Positions 8,605 to 17,807 of a DNA stretch of 64,000 bases are shown piece after piece. Position numbers and translations under genes: made by a program. Under the pieces are notes generated by a model that had not been told where the DNA came from, ran no database searches, and worked only from the letters and a program-made list of their open reading frames with translations. The stretch covers positions 1 through 64,000 of the forward strand of contig NZ_FXSZ01000010.1 of NCBI RefSeq assembly GCF_900182575.1, given 5' to 3'. This DNA comes from Solitalea koreensis (GTDB lineage: Bacteria > Bacteroidota > Bacteroidia > Sphingobacteriales > Sphingobacteriaceae). How positions within the stretch are numbered: the stretch's first letter is position 1; every line of letters starts with the position of its first letter.

Positions 8605-9249
8605 ATGGAACAACTCTACATTTTCGCAATAGCTTTTATTGCCAGCTTTATAGGATCAATACAATTGGGTCCTGTCAATCTAACCATACTTCAAACTTCT
8701 GTAAATAAAAATTTCACGGCTGCTTTCTATGCTGCTGTGGGAGGTTGTCTACCTGAAATTATTTATGCGGCCATAGCTGTAGCCGGAACCAGTTTGATCG
8801 CTCCCGATGGCTGGTTTATGAAATATGCCGGTTTCATAATGGTTCCTTTACTATTGGGACTGGGTATTCATAAAATAAGAAGTAAATCAACGACTGAAGA
8901 AACTAAATTAGATCTCCCGGATTCTAAAGTTGGCGACTTTAGCAAAGGATTTATGCTTTCTATTCTTAATCCACTCCTGCTTCCTTATTGGAGCTCGGTA
9001 TTAATTTATAATACCAGTTTGAATGTAATTTCACTTGACAATCCCATTGACAAAACTTTATTTGTTTTTGGAGCGGCTGCAGGTGCATTAGGTTTGTTGA
9101 TGCTTTTTGCCTGGTTTGGTCATTGGAAAAAAGAGAAGATCAATAAACTTGTAAATGGCAATATTAATAAGTCTATAGGTTACATTTTCATCGCATTAGC
9201 AGGCATTCAATTAGTGGTTCTAATACTCAGATTGCGCCATTTAATTTAA
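8605..9249 (+). CDS. LysE family translocator
   Basis: An inner-membrane exporter of the LysE/RhtB superfamily, about six membrane segments in 214 residues. The N-terminal helix carries SIQLGPVNLTIL, the GPxN-type family signature, and a second half-repeat carries LSILNPLLLPYW. Substrates in this family are amino acids or small metabolites; nothing here identifies the one used. It follows murA by 58 bases across a hairpin. Confidence 0.82.
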   Translation: MEQLYIFAIAFIASFIGSIQLGPVNLTILQTSVNKNFTAAFYAAVGGCLPEIIYAAIAVAGTSLIAPDGWFMKYAGFIMVPLLLGLGIHKIRSKSTTEETKLDLPDSKVGDFSKGFMLSILNPLLLPYWSSVLIYNTSLNVISLDNPIDKTLFVFGAAAGALGLLMLFAWFGHWKKEKINKLVNGNINKSIGYIFIALAGIQLVVLILRLRHLI

Positions 9250-9394
9250 CCGCCTTTTTACTTTTTTGAGGAACTTTAAGTAATCATTCCATTTCAATTA
9301 CAAACTGATTTGAAATAAATTAGTTACAAATGGCTATAGTTACATCTCATGTTATATATTTAGTCCCTAATTAAATACCATTTTACTATTCAAT

Positions 9395-10576
9395 ATGAAC
9401 TTAAAAAAATTCTTAATTATTCCTATGGTTGGTATAGCTCTTGGTGCTAATGCCCAAGATGATCTTATCAACAAATTAAAAGATAACAAAAGTGCAAGCG
9501 GAAGATCGGGTTTTCAATTTACAACCGTAATAAATGCAGAGGCTACTTCAGTAAAAAACCAAGGTAGTTCAGGTACTTGCTGGAGCTACTCAACAAATTC
9601 ATTTTTGGAGTCGGAAATGATTCGTATGGGCAAACAACCGGTTGACCTGGCCGAGATTTTTACAGCCCGTAATGCTTATATTGAAAAAGGTGTTAATTAT
9701 GTTCGTATGCACGGAGCAATCAGTCTTGGTGACGGTGGCGCATGTCATGATGTAATTAATATGTATGCTAAATATGGAGCATTACCTCAAGAAGTTTATA
9801 CCGGACTAAATTACGGCACAAAAACAAACAACTTTGCAGAGATGGGCTCATTAAGAGAGGCTGTTCTTGCTGCAGTTGTAAAAAATCCTAGTTTAACTCC
9901 AAACTGGAAAAAAGCATACACTGCAATGATCGATTCATACTTGGGTGAAGTTCCAGCTAAATTCGATTACAAAGGTAAAACATACACTCCGCTAACATTT
10001 GCAAAAGAAGTAGTGGGTATTAATCCGAAAGATTATGTTGAATTATCATCTTTCAGCTCTAATCCTTATTACGAAAAAATGACCTTAATGGTACCTGATA
10101 ACTGGTCTTTAGATCAGATTTATAACATCAAAATGGATGATATGATCAATACCATTGATAATGCATTGAAAAAAGGATATACCATTGCCTGGGCAACAGA
10201 TGTAAGTGAAAAATACTTTAGCTGGAAAAATGGTGTTGCATATGTACCTGCAACCAATTTTGATAATATGACGCCTGAGGAAAAAGCAACCATGTTCAGC
10301 GGCCCAAAACCAGAAATGGAAATTACTGAAGCAATGCGTCAACAAGCTTTTGATAATTACTCAACTACCGATGATCACGGTATGCAAATTACCGGTATTG
10401 CCAAAGATCAAACTGGTAAAGAGTACTACATTGTAAAAAATTCTTGGGGAGAAAGCAATGATTACAAAGGTTATTTGTATGTATCTAAAAACTTCGTGAA
10501 ATACAAAACCACAGCTTTCTTATTACACAAAGATGGTATTCCTGCTGACTTAAGAAGCAAATTGAACATTAAATAG
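9395..10576 (+). CDS. Secreted C1 family cysteine peptidase (bleomycin hydrolase/PepC-like)
   Basis: A papain-fold aminopeptidase with an N-terminal signal peptide (hydrophobic core, likely cut after GANA at residue 20), so probably periplasmic. The catalytic triad is visible: Cys62 in GSSGTCWSYS, His328 in DDHGMQI and Asn349 in VKNSWGE. The large insertions between Cys and His fit the bleomycin-hydrolase branch. Length 393. A TATATTTA element near 9353 resembles a -7 box. A terminator pair follows. Confidence 0.9.
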   Translation: MNLKKFLIIPMVGIALGANAQDDLINKLKDNKSASGRSGFQFTTVINAEATSVKNQGSSGTCWSYSTNSFLESEMIRMGKQPVDLAEIFTARNAYIEKGVNYVRMHGAISLGDGGACHDVINMYAKYGALPQEVYTGLNYGTKTNNFAEMGSLREAVLAAVVKNPSLTPNWKKAYTAMIDSYLGEVPAKFDYKGKTYTPLTFAKEVVGINPKDYVELSSFSSNPYYEKMTLMVPDNWSLDQIYNIKMDDMINTIDNALKKGYTIAWATDVSEKYFSWKNGVAYVPATNFDNMTPEEKATMFSGPKPEMEITEAMRQQAFDNYSTTDDHGMQITGIAKDQTGKEYYIVKNSWGESNDYKGYLYVSKNFVKYKTTAFLLHKDGIPADLRSKLNIK

Positions 10577-10621
10577 TCAAATCCTTGAATCGTCCTGAAA
10601 TAGGTTGACAGATTTTATACT

Positions 10622-10655
10622 AATCCCGGTTATGCAAGTGACCGGGATTTTTGTT
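10622..10655 (+). terminator. Intrinsic terminator after C1 peptidase
   Basis: Stem AATCCCGGT / ACCGGGATT with an 11-base loop and a T-tract. Confidence 0.8.
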
Positions 10656-10684
10656 GGTAAACACTTTCTGGTGTTTTCTGTTTC

Positions 10685-10727
10685 GAAAAAAAGCCTGTCA
10701 TATATTACTACTGACAGGTTTTTTTTA
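10685..10727. terminator. Bidirectional terminator between convergent genes
   Basis: Stem CCTGTCA / TGACAGG flanked by A-run and T-run, so it works for the C1 peptidase on the plus strand and the cystathionine beta-synthase on the minus strand. Confidence 0.8.
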
Positions 10728-10736
10728 TGCTGCGCA

Positions 10737-12092
10737 TTAAAGATTAGAAATTATATCAAGTTGGGTAATAATATGGTATTTCCCATCTTCCAACCGAACT
10801 AAAACGGCCCGGTGACCATGGTTAATGTATTTTGTTACCTTCTTAATGGAATCATCACTACTAACTTCAGGTAACGGAGGTAACATTACATCTTCTACTA
10901 ATGTATTAGCGTTGATATTCTCTCCCACTATCAGCCGAAACAAATGACTTTCATCAAGCACTCCTTCAAAAGCATTATTTTTTATCACCGGAATTTGAGA
11001 AATTCCATACTTTCTCAATTTCTCAATTGCATTACCTACCGGTTCACCTGAACCAATAGTTACAAGCGCAGCAGGATGATCTTTGACCAAATCTTTAGCT
11101 GTTTTAAACTCTTCTTGTAAGAAACCACGTTCTCTCATCCAATCGTCGTTAAACATCTTACCTAAATAACGAGTACCATGGTCATGAAAAATTACAACAA
11201 CAACGTCATCCTTAGTTAACTGATCTTTTAATTGCATTAAACCTGCAATGGCCGCACCCGCTGAATTTCCAACAAAAATCCCCTCTTTTTTCACAATTTC
11301 ACGCGTAAATAGAGCAGCATCTTTATCACTCACCTTCTCAAAATGATCAATTAAGCTGAAATCAACATTCAGCGGAAGAAAATCTTCCCCAATCCCCTCA
11401 GTGATATATGGATAGATTTCATTTTTGTCAAATATTCCGGTTTCTTTGTACTTTTTAAATACAGAACCGTAAGTATCAATTCCCCATATTTTAATATTAG
11501 GATTTTTTTCTTTCAGGTATTTTCCTGCCCCACAAATGGTTCCACCGGTTCCCACACCAACCACCAAGTGGGTAATTTTTCCATCTGTCTGTTCCCAAAT
11601 TTCAGGTCCTGTTTGCTCGTAATGAGCTATCGAGTTCGACAGATTATCATATTGATTAGCTTTCCATGAATTTGGCGTTTCGTTTACTAATCTGGTAGAA
11701 ACTGAGTAATACGAACGAGGATCTTCAGGATCAACATTCGTAGGGCAAACAATAACTTCTGCACCAAAAGCCTTCAATGCATCCACTTTTTCTTTTGATT
11801 GTTTATCAGTAGTAGTGAAAATACATTTATATCCTTTAATTATAGCAGCAATTGCCAAACCCATCCCCGTATTACCGGAAGTTCCTTCAATAATAGTATA
11901 ACCAGGTTTAAGTTTTCCGGCTTTCTCGGCATCTTCTATCATCTTTAAAGCCATTCTGTCTTTTATTGAGTTCCCGGGATTAAAAGTCTCAACTTTAGCT
12001 AAAACAATAGCAGGAATATCCTCAACAAGTTTATTCAATTTAACCATTGGGGTATTACCAATCGTCTCAAGTATATTATTACAATATTTCAT
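10737..12092 (-). CDS. Cystathionine beta-synthase with C-terminal CBS domains
   Basis: A PLP-dependent beta-replacement enzyme of the CysK/CBS fold that condenses serine (or a derivative) with homocysteine. The PLP lysine is Lys44 in NPGNSIKDRMA; GTSGNTGMG and the phosphate-binding GVGTGGT loop follow. Residues 1-330 are the catalytic domain and 335-451 hold two CBS motifs, which in homologues bind adenosyl ligands. The CBS tail argues against a plain cysteine synthase. Divergent from the glycogen synthase with 194 bases between them. Confidence 0.9.
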   Translation of the reverse strand: MKYCNNILETIGNTPMVKLNKLVEDIPAIVLAKVETFNPGNSIKDRMALKMIEDAEKAGKLKPGYTIIEGTSGNTGMGLAIAAIIKGYKCIFTTTDKQSKEKVDALKAFGAEVIVCPTNVDPEDPRSYYSVSTRLVNETPNSWKANQYDNLSNSIAHYEQTGPEIWEQTDGKITHLVVGVGTGGTICGAGKYLKEKNPNIKIWGIDTYGSVFKKYKETGIFDKNEIYPYITEGIGEDFLPLNVDFSLIDHFEKVSDKDAALFTREIVKKEGIFVGNSAGAAIAGLMQLKDQLTKDDVVVVIFHDHGTRYLGKMFNDDWMRERGFLQEEFKTAKDLVKDHPAALVTIGSGEPVGNAIEKLRKYGISQIPVIKNNAFEGVLDESHLFRLIVGENINANTLVEDVMLPPLPEVSSDDSIKKVTKYINHGHRAVLVRLEDGKYHIITQLDIISNL

Positions 12093-12286
12093 TCGAACTA
12101 TTCTAAATTGGAGTTGTATATAACACTAAATTCCGCAAAAAATCTGCCTACTGCAACTGTTATTATTTTAAAGATCAGAGTTAAAATAATAAATACTTCT
12201 TTATCTTAAATAAATAGAAATTAATCTTGATATTATTAACTTAGACAGACATGTAGAAATCTAAAGAAAAACAAATTTCGCGCTTA

Positions 12287-14083
12287 ATGGATGTTCATAA
12301 AAAAATATTAGTTGAAGTAGCCTGGGAAGTTTGTAACCAGGTTGGCGGTATCTATACTGTAATTCGTTCTAAGGCCCCTTCAATGGTTGAATTATGGGGT
12401 GATAATTATTGCCTTATAGGTCCACTCTTTCCCAATAAAATGCCCGCCGAATTTGAACCAACTGATAACTATAACGATGCATTTGGACGAGCTGTTTTAA
12501 AAATGCAGAAACTTGGATTAGAGGTCCATTATGGAACGTGGCTAGTTTCTGGAAAGCCCAAGGTCATATTAATGAACTTTTCGAAAGTTTATGAACGGCT
12601 AAATGAGGTGAAATACTTTTTATGGTCTAATCATCAAATCGATACTAAACAATATGATGAACTTGTCGATCAAACAATCGCTTTGGGAGAGATGGTTCGT
12701 ATATTTTTAGAAAAATTATCAGAACCTGGAACAACCACAAAGAAAGTTCATGCTCACTTTCACGAATGGATGGTTGGTACACCAATACCTCAAATAAAAA
12801 AACAAAAACTTCCAATAAAAACTGTATTTACTACACACGCAACGCAGTTAGGCCGGTATCTGGCCATGGATGTTCCTGATTTTTATGACATTCTGCCTAA
12901 AGTAGATTGGCTAAAAGAAGCGAATAGATTTGGGGTACTTTCAAAAGTGCTCATTGAACGTGCAGCCTCTCAGGATGCAGACATATTTACTACGGTGAGT
13001 GATATTACGGCACAAGAATGCGAAATATTAGTTGGACGAAAACCTGAGGTCATAACACCAAATGGTTTAAATATTGAACGCTTCGTAGCCCTCCATGAAT
13101 TCCAAAATCTACATCTCGAATACAAACAGAAGATTAACCAGTTTGTTATGGGACACTTCTTTCATAGCTATTCCTTTGATCTGGAAAAAACCCTTTACTT
13201 TTTTACATCAGGACGTTTTGAGTACACAAACAAGGGATTTGATATTACCATAGATGCAATTAATAGTCTCAATAAAAAAATGCAAAAGTCGGGTATTGAT
13301 ATGACTGTTGTTCTGTTTATCGTTACTAACCGTCCTACCTATTCTATTAACTCGAAAGCGCTCCAATCGCGGGCTATTATGGAAGAAGTACGTGATACCT
13401 GTACTGCAATCAGGAAACAAGTTGGCGAGCGTTTATTCTATTCCTCGGCTTACAATCCTGATCAGAAAATGCCTTCCCTCAATGATTTCGTGGATGAGTA
13501 CTGGAAACTAAGATTAAGGCGAACCCTCATGTCCTGGAAAAATGATGAATTACCCTATGTAGTCACCCATGACTTAGTGGATCAGGAACATGACGCAATT
13601 CTTAATCATCTGAAAAGTTTGAAGCTAGCAAACGATAAAAATGACAAAGTAAAAATTGTTTATCACCCTGACTTCATCTCGTCTACAAATCCATTATTCG
13701 GAATGGAGTATCATCAATTTGTAAGAGGCTGTCATTTAGGCATTTTTCCTAGTTACTACGAGCCTTGGGGGTATACGCCACTTGAATGTATCGCCAGTGG
13801 AATTCCTACAGTTACAAGTGACCTATCAGGGTTTGGCGATTATGTACAAAATTATCTCCCCTATGAAGAAGCAAATGGCATCTACATGCTAAAACGACGC
13901 CATAATGATTATGCAAAATCAACCGAAACGCTAGCCAATATGCTATTCTCCTTCGTTCAATTAACGCGTCGTGAGCGTATAACACAGCGAAATGTTGTTG
14001 AAAATTCAGCCGAAAATTTCTCCTGGAATTACTTAATCAAATATTACATGGATGCATATAAGATGATCCTCGAAGATGAATAA
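12287..14083 (+). CDS. GT3-type glycogen synthase
   Basis: A retaining glucosyltransferase of CAZy family GT3, the fungal/animal-type glycogen synthase also found in Bacteroidota, rather than the bacterial GT5 GlgA. The N-terminus VEVAWEVCNQVGGIYTVIRSK carries the KVGG-like donor-binding loop. The first Rossmann domain has VHAHFHEW and TTHATQLGRYLA; the C-terminal domain has TSGRFEYTNKGFD and YEPWGYTPLECIASG with the catalytic Glu. Length 598, slightly shorter than eukaryotic GYS. The regulatory phospho-tail is absent. Confidence 0.92.
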   Translation: MDVHKKILVEVAWEVCNQVGGIYTVIRSKAPSMVELWGDNYCLIGPLFPNKMPAEFEPTDNYNDAFGRAVLKMQKLGLEVHYGTWLVSGKPKVILMNFSKVYERLNEVKYFLWSNHQIDTKQYDELVDQTIALGEMVRIFLEKLSEPGTTTKKVHAHFHEWMVGTPIPQIKKQKLPIKTVFTTHATQLGRYLAMDVPDFYDILPKVDWLKEANRFGVLSKVLIERAASQDADIFTTVSDITAQECEILVGRKPEVITPNGLNIERFVALHEFQNLHLEYKQKINQFVMGHFFHSYSFDLEKTLYFFTSGRFEYTNKGFDITIDAINSLNKKMQKSGIDMTVVLFIVTNRPTYSINSKALQSRAIMEEVRDTCTAIRKQVGERLFYSSAYNPDQKMPSLNDFVDEYWKLRLRRTLMSWKNDELPYVVTHDLVDQEHDAILNHLKSLKLANDKNDKVKIVYHPDFISSTNPLFGMEYHQFVRGCHLGIFPSYYEPWGYTPLECIASGIPTVTSDLSGFGDYVQNYLPYEEANGIYMLKRRHNDYAKSTETLANMLFSFVQLTRRERITQRNVVENSAENFSWNYLIKYYMDAYKMILEDE

Positions 14084-14125
14084 TTTTCGTTTCGCTAAGA
14101 ACTATTTGATCAAGCCAAAAAATAA

Positions 14126-14164
14126 AGAAACCCGGAGTGCTTAAACACTACCGGGTTTCTCTTT
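14126..14164. terminator. Bidirectional terminator
   Basis: Perfect 10-bp stem AGAAACCCGG / CCGGGTTTCT between the convergent glycogen synthase and OmpA-family genes. Confidence 0.85.
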
Positions 14165-14189
14165 TATTGGAAACGTTTTTTAACCTTGA

Positions 14190-16166
14190 CTATTTGTTAT
14201 TGGCTTGCATAGAAGTATTCACACGTAATACTTTAAATTCAGTTCTGCGGTTTAAAGCATGCTCCGCTTCACTACAATCACCATTATCACAAGATACAAG
14301 TGGTTTAGTTTTACCATAACCTTTTGCAATAATACGATTTGCAGCAACTCCATGAGCAATAATGTAATCAGCAATTGTTTGGGCACGTTTTTGAGATAAA
14401 GCTAAGTTGGCTGTTGCATCACCACGAGAATCAGTATGCGCGCTTAGTTCAATTGAAATTTCAGGATTTTCTTTCATAACACTTAACAAATTATCCAATT
14501 CAACTTGAGACTCAGGCGTTATTGTTGCTTTATTTACATCATAGTAAATATTATTCAAACGCTTAGTGCGATCAAGAACAATAGGGTCAAATTTTAAGTC
14601 AGCCTGTAAAGCATCTACAGAAAGTTTGTCTCCAGTATTAAGGCGTTGTTTAGAAGCAAAATAGTTATTACGCTTCATAACAATTTCATATTCACGATTA
14701 GGTTTTAAAGGCAATACATAATCACCCTTATCATCGGATTTGAAAGTTGTTACAGAATTGGTTTTAATATCCATAATTGAGATCGTTACTCCCGAAATTG
14801 GTAATCCAGTTTCCTTATTCATTGTACGACCTTTCAAAATATACTCTTTTTGAAACTGAGGAGTAATGCAAGTATAGGTGTAAATATCATCAGATCCCTT
14901 TCCATCAAAACGATCAGAAGCAAAAAAACCTTCTAATTTTACCTTATCAGGGTATTCAGGTACACTTGATATTTTAGTTACAATTAGTCCGAAATCATCT
15001 TGTGGAGAATTGATTGGGTAGTCCATATGAATAATGTTACCCCATTTATTTTTCTCAAAAGTAGCACGATAAATATCCAACCCTCCCATTCCAATACGAC
15101 CATTCGATGAGAAGAACAATACATTATCACCCATAAGTGTAGGGAAACGCTCATCGCCACTTGTATTAATTTCAGGGCCCATATTTTTAAAAGGTCCCCA
15201 TTCTTTATCAGGGCCCAATTCGCAATAATAAATATCACTGCCACCATATCCACCTGGCATATCTGATACAAAGTATAAACGTTTTCCGTCCGCACTACAT
15301 GCAGGGTCTCCAACTGAATATTTAAGAATGGAGTTATATTTAAATGGTGCTGCTTCTTTCCATGCTTCTGACATAAAGATCTCGTTTCTCAGAATTGGTT
15401 TATTGCCTGTTTCAGGTGTGGTAATAAAACGTGTACGAGAAAAGAAAACTGTATTTTCACGATCATTAAATGCGGCACCTGCAGTGTGATATTCACCATT
15501 AAAGAAATCAGAAAATAAAGTAGGATTACCAAATGAGTTATTTTCCTTGTTGTACTCTACATAAAATAGTTTCAAGAAAGGTCGACCTGTCCAACCATAA
15601 ACTTTATGATCATTTTTGTCGATATTTTTTTGTTCCCAAGGTCTATCAGAACTAAATACAAATCCTTCACGATACTTAACCAAACCCCAATCATCATAAG
15701 GAGTATTTAGTACATCATGTGGTTTTACTGTTGCTAATGAAACAGGATTACTCAATTGAGTAATGGCACTATCACAGGATGCCATAAGAAACTGAGCTTC
15801 ACCCAATTTTCCATTTGCATAACGGCCATATAAATGAAATGCTTGTTTAGCTTCCATATACTTTCCGTTACTTAACAGTGCTTGACCGTACATTAAGAAG
15901 CTTTCTGGATTTTTACCATCGAATTGAACAAGTTTGGAGCTCCAACTTTCCCATTCTTTGTAAAGCTTCATTTTCTTTGAACACTCTGCAATGCGTTGCA
16001 GTGAAACTAACCTTTTATTAGACTCAAAATCCTTTTTGTATAAATCAAGGGCAGTAGCGTAGCTTAATTGCTCAAACTCTTGGTTGGCTTTTTCAAATTG
16101 AGCTTGAACTGAATGTACATCCAAAACAAACACCAATAAGAATAAAATTTGTAAAAATCGTTTCAT
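14190..16166 (-). CDS. OmpA family protein with TPR and beta-propeller (PorE-like)
   Basis: An outer-membrane or periplasmic protein expected to anchor a type IX secretion partner to peptidoglycan. A signal peptide ends near AQA-QFEKA. TPR-like helices follow (about 22-150), then a PD40/WD40-like propeller (about 165-430; YFVSDMPGGYGGSDIY, VLFFSSNGRIGMGGLDIY), a carboxypeptidase-regulatory-like domain (about 440-520) and a C-terminal OmpA domain (LSAHTDSRGD, SQKRAQTIADYI, NRRTEFKV). It is the third gene of a triplet with a PorP/SprF protein and a type B sorted surface protein. Length 658. Confidence 0.9.
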   Translation of the reverse strand: MKRFLQILFLLVFVLDVHSVQAQFEKANQEFEQLSYATALDLYKKDFESNKRLVSLQRIAECSKKMKLYKEWESWSSKLVQFDGKNPESFLMYGQALLSNGKYMEAKQAFHLYGRYANGKLGEAQFLMASCDSAITQLSNPVSLATVKPHDVLNTPYDDWGLVKYREGFVFSSDRPWEQKNIDKNDHKVYGWTGRPFLKLFYVEYNKENNSFGNPTLFSDFFNGEYHTAGAAFNDRENTVFFSRTRFITTPETGNKPILRNEIFMSEAWKEAAPFKYNSILKYSVGDPACSADGKRLYFVSDMPGGYGGSDIYYCELGPDKEWGPFKNMGPEINTSGDERFPTLMGDNVLFFSSNGRIGMGGLDIYRATFEKNKWGNIIHMDYPINSPQDDFGLIVTKISSVPEYPDKVKLEGFFASDRFDGKGSDDIYTYTCITPQFQKEYILKGRTMNKETGLPISGVTISIMDIKTNSVTTFKSDDKGDYVLPLKPNREYEIVMKRNNYFASKQRLNTGDKLSVDALQADLKFDPIVLDRTKRLNNIYYDVNKATITPESQVELDNLLSVMKENPEISIELSAHTDSRGDATANLALSQKRAQTIADYIIAHGVAANRIIAKGYGKTKPLVSCDNGDCSEAEHALNRRTEFKVLRVNTSMQANNK

Positions 16167-16328
16167 AATAAAAAATTAAAGGTGAAACCGAATGCAAAAT
16201 ATAGATTATTTTCTTTTTTTTTAATACGGTTAGCTTTTTTCTTTTTAGTTGTGGTTGAATTTTATAAAAAATTATTACTCAAGTATATTAATATTCTCTA
16301 AATACTTCATCATTAATAAATAATTTTA

Positions 16329-17798
16329 TTAAAAATAACGAGGTGATACCATCGCACCATTTTTACGTCTCAATTTCTTAGCTTTTTTTTCAGCTTCAAC
16401 ACGAGCTTTTTCCTGTTTTTTCTCGTAGTCTGATTTTGGTTCTTGTTGAGCTTCTTTCGTTTTTTCTTCACGAGCCTTTGCTACTTCTTCTTCAGCTTTG
16501 GCTTTTGCTTTGAGAGCTGCCTCCTCTTCACGCTTTTCACGTTCAAGTTTTCGAGCCGCCTCTTTTTCACGTTCTCGTTGTTTTTTAGCTTCAGCTTTTT
16601 CAAGCTGGCGTTGAGTACGTTCTGCAAGCTTCTCGATTTCAACAGCTTTATTCGCTTTGGCTTTAGCTTCAGCCTCGCTATGATCTTTGACAGGAGCCGG
16701 CTGAACCTGTTTTGGAATCTCTTTTGGTTTTTCTATCGTTTTTTCAGCTTCTTTTGGTTTAGGTTCCTTAGAAGCTTTCTCTGTTCTTTCTCTTGAAACT
16801 TTAATGCTATTACCCTTTGGTTGACGACTATGATAGGTATTTCCTAAAATATTACTCACATCCATAGTATAACCCAACGAAATTTCGTGAGAACCGGAGT
16901 TTAACCCTTGTAATGCATTCAAAGAAAAATCATAAGCATATCCCAATCTAATCTGTTCCCCAAGATAAAACTCTGATAAAAACACAACAGAGTTTGACCC
17001 AAATGTTGTGTTTTTACCTTCTGTTTTAAACAAATTTAACCCAGCTCTGTACGATGTTCCCACCCAAAATTTATCATGTAATAGTACAAACATATTCAAA
17101 TCAAGAGTTGACAGCCCTTTTAACTCTTGCTTTAATAAAAAAGACGGTTTGAGCTTCACATTATCAGTAATATCAACTAAGCCTCCTGAAGTAAGATAAA
17201 TATGTGGAGATCGTTTAGGTATAATTTGATTTTCTTCTACTGAGTAAACCATATAGGGCGACAGCAAATTTGTGGCAGACACTCCGGCATAAAAACGTTC
17301 ATCATTATAATATACTCCAAACTTAAGATCAGGAGTAAATGCACTGGATTTTACTCCGGGCTGAAGTTCATCTCCTGAATCATCTACAATGGAATTTGTT
17401 CCATCAAGAGAATTATTAATAAAACCTGCACCCAATCCAAAACTTAAACGTGCCTCATCATTAATTTTTAACCGATAGGAGTAAATTCCAAATACAGCTA
17501 ACGAATTTTCTATTCCTACTTTATCATTGTTGACTTGCAGACCCAACCCCATATTATATTGCATCATAGGAGCATCTACAGATAAGCTCATTGTTTTGGG
17601 GGCTCCTGGAAATCCAGTCCATTGATTACGATAAAATGTATGCAGGTTTAATTGTTCTTTATATCCTGCATAGGCGGGATTAACATAGAGTCCATTAAAC
17701 ATATATTGACTAAACTGCGCATCTTGTTGTGCAAACACAACTCTGAAAAACATCAGCATAAATACAGCATTCAGGAATAGAAACTTTCTTTTCATCAC
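16329..17798 (-). CDS. PorP/SprF family type IX secretion membrane protein with long charged tail
   Basis: Residues 1-24 are a signal peptide. Residues 25-324 form the PorP/SprF beta-barrel domain (QDAQFSQYMFNGLYVNPAYAGY, then RNQWTGFPGAPKTMSLSVDAP), which partners with type B sorted proteins at the outer membrane. Residues 325-489 are an added, strongly charged Lys/Glu/Ala/Arg segment predicted to be a long helix or coiled coil; most family members stop near the barrel end. It lies 9 bases after the surface-protein gene and 162 bases before the OmpA gene, so the three probably act together. Confidence 0.9.
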   Translation of the reverse strand: MMKRKFLFLNAVFMLMFFRVVFAQQDAQFSQYMFNGLYVNPAYAGYKEQLNLHTFYRNQWTGFPGAPKTMSLSVDAPMMQYNMGLGLQVNNDKVGIENSLAVFGIYSYRLKINDEARLSFGLGAGFINNSLDGTNSIVDDSGDELQPGVKSSAFTPDLKFGVYYNDERFYAGVSATNLLSPYMVYSVEENQIIPKRSPHIYLTSGGLVDITDNVKLKPSFLLKQELKGLSTLDLNMFVLLHDKFWVGTSYRAGLNLFKTEGKNTTFGSNSVVFLSEFYLGEQIRLGYAYDFSLNALQGLNSGSHEISLGYTMDVSNILGNTYHSRQPKGNSIKVSRERTEKASKEPKPKEAEKTIEKPKEIPKQVQPAPVKDHSEAEAKAKANKAVEIEKLAERTQRQLEKAEAKKQREREKEAARKLEREKREEEAALKAKAKAEEEVAKAREEKTKEAQQEPKSDYEKKQEKARVEAEKKAKKLRRKNGAMVSPRYF

Positions 17799-17807
17799 TC
17801 GATCAAT

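Noticed and set aside
16443..16796. Plus-strand Phe/Ser-rich frame of 117 codons
   Set aside because: Mirror of the Lys/Glu-rich tail of the PorP/SprF gene; composition reflects the antisense of GAA/AAA codons.
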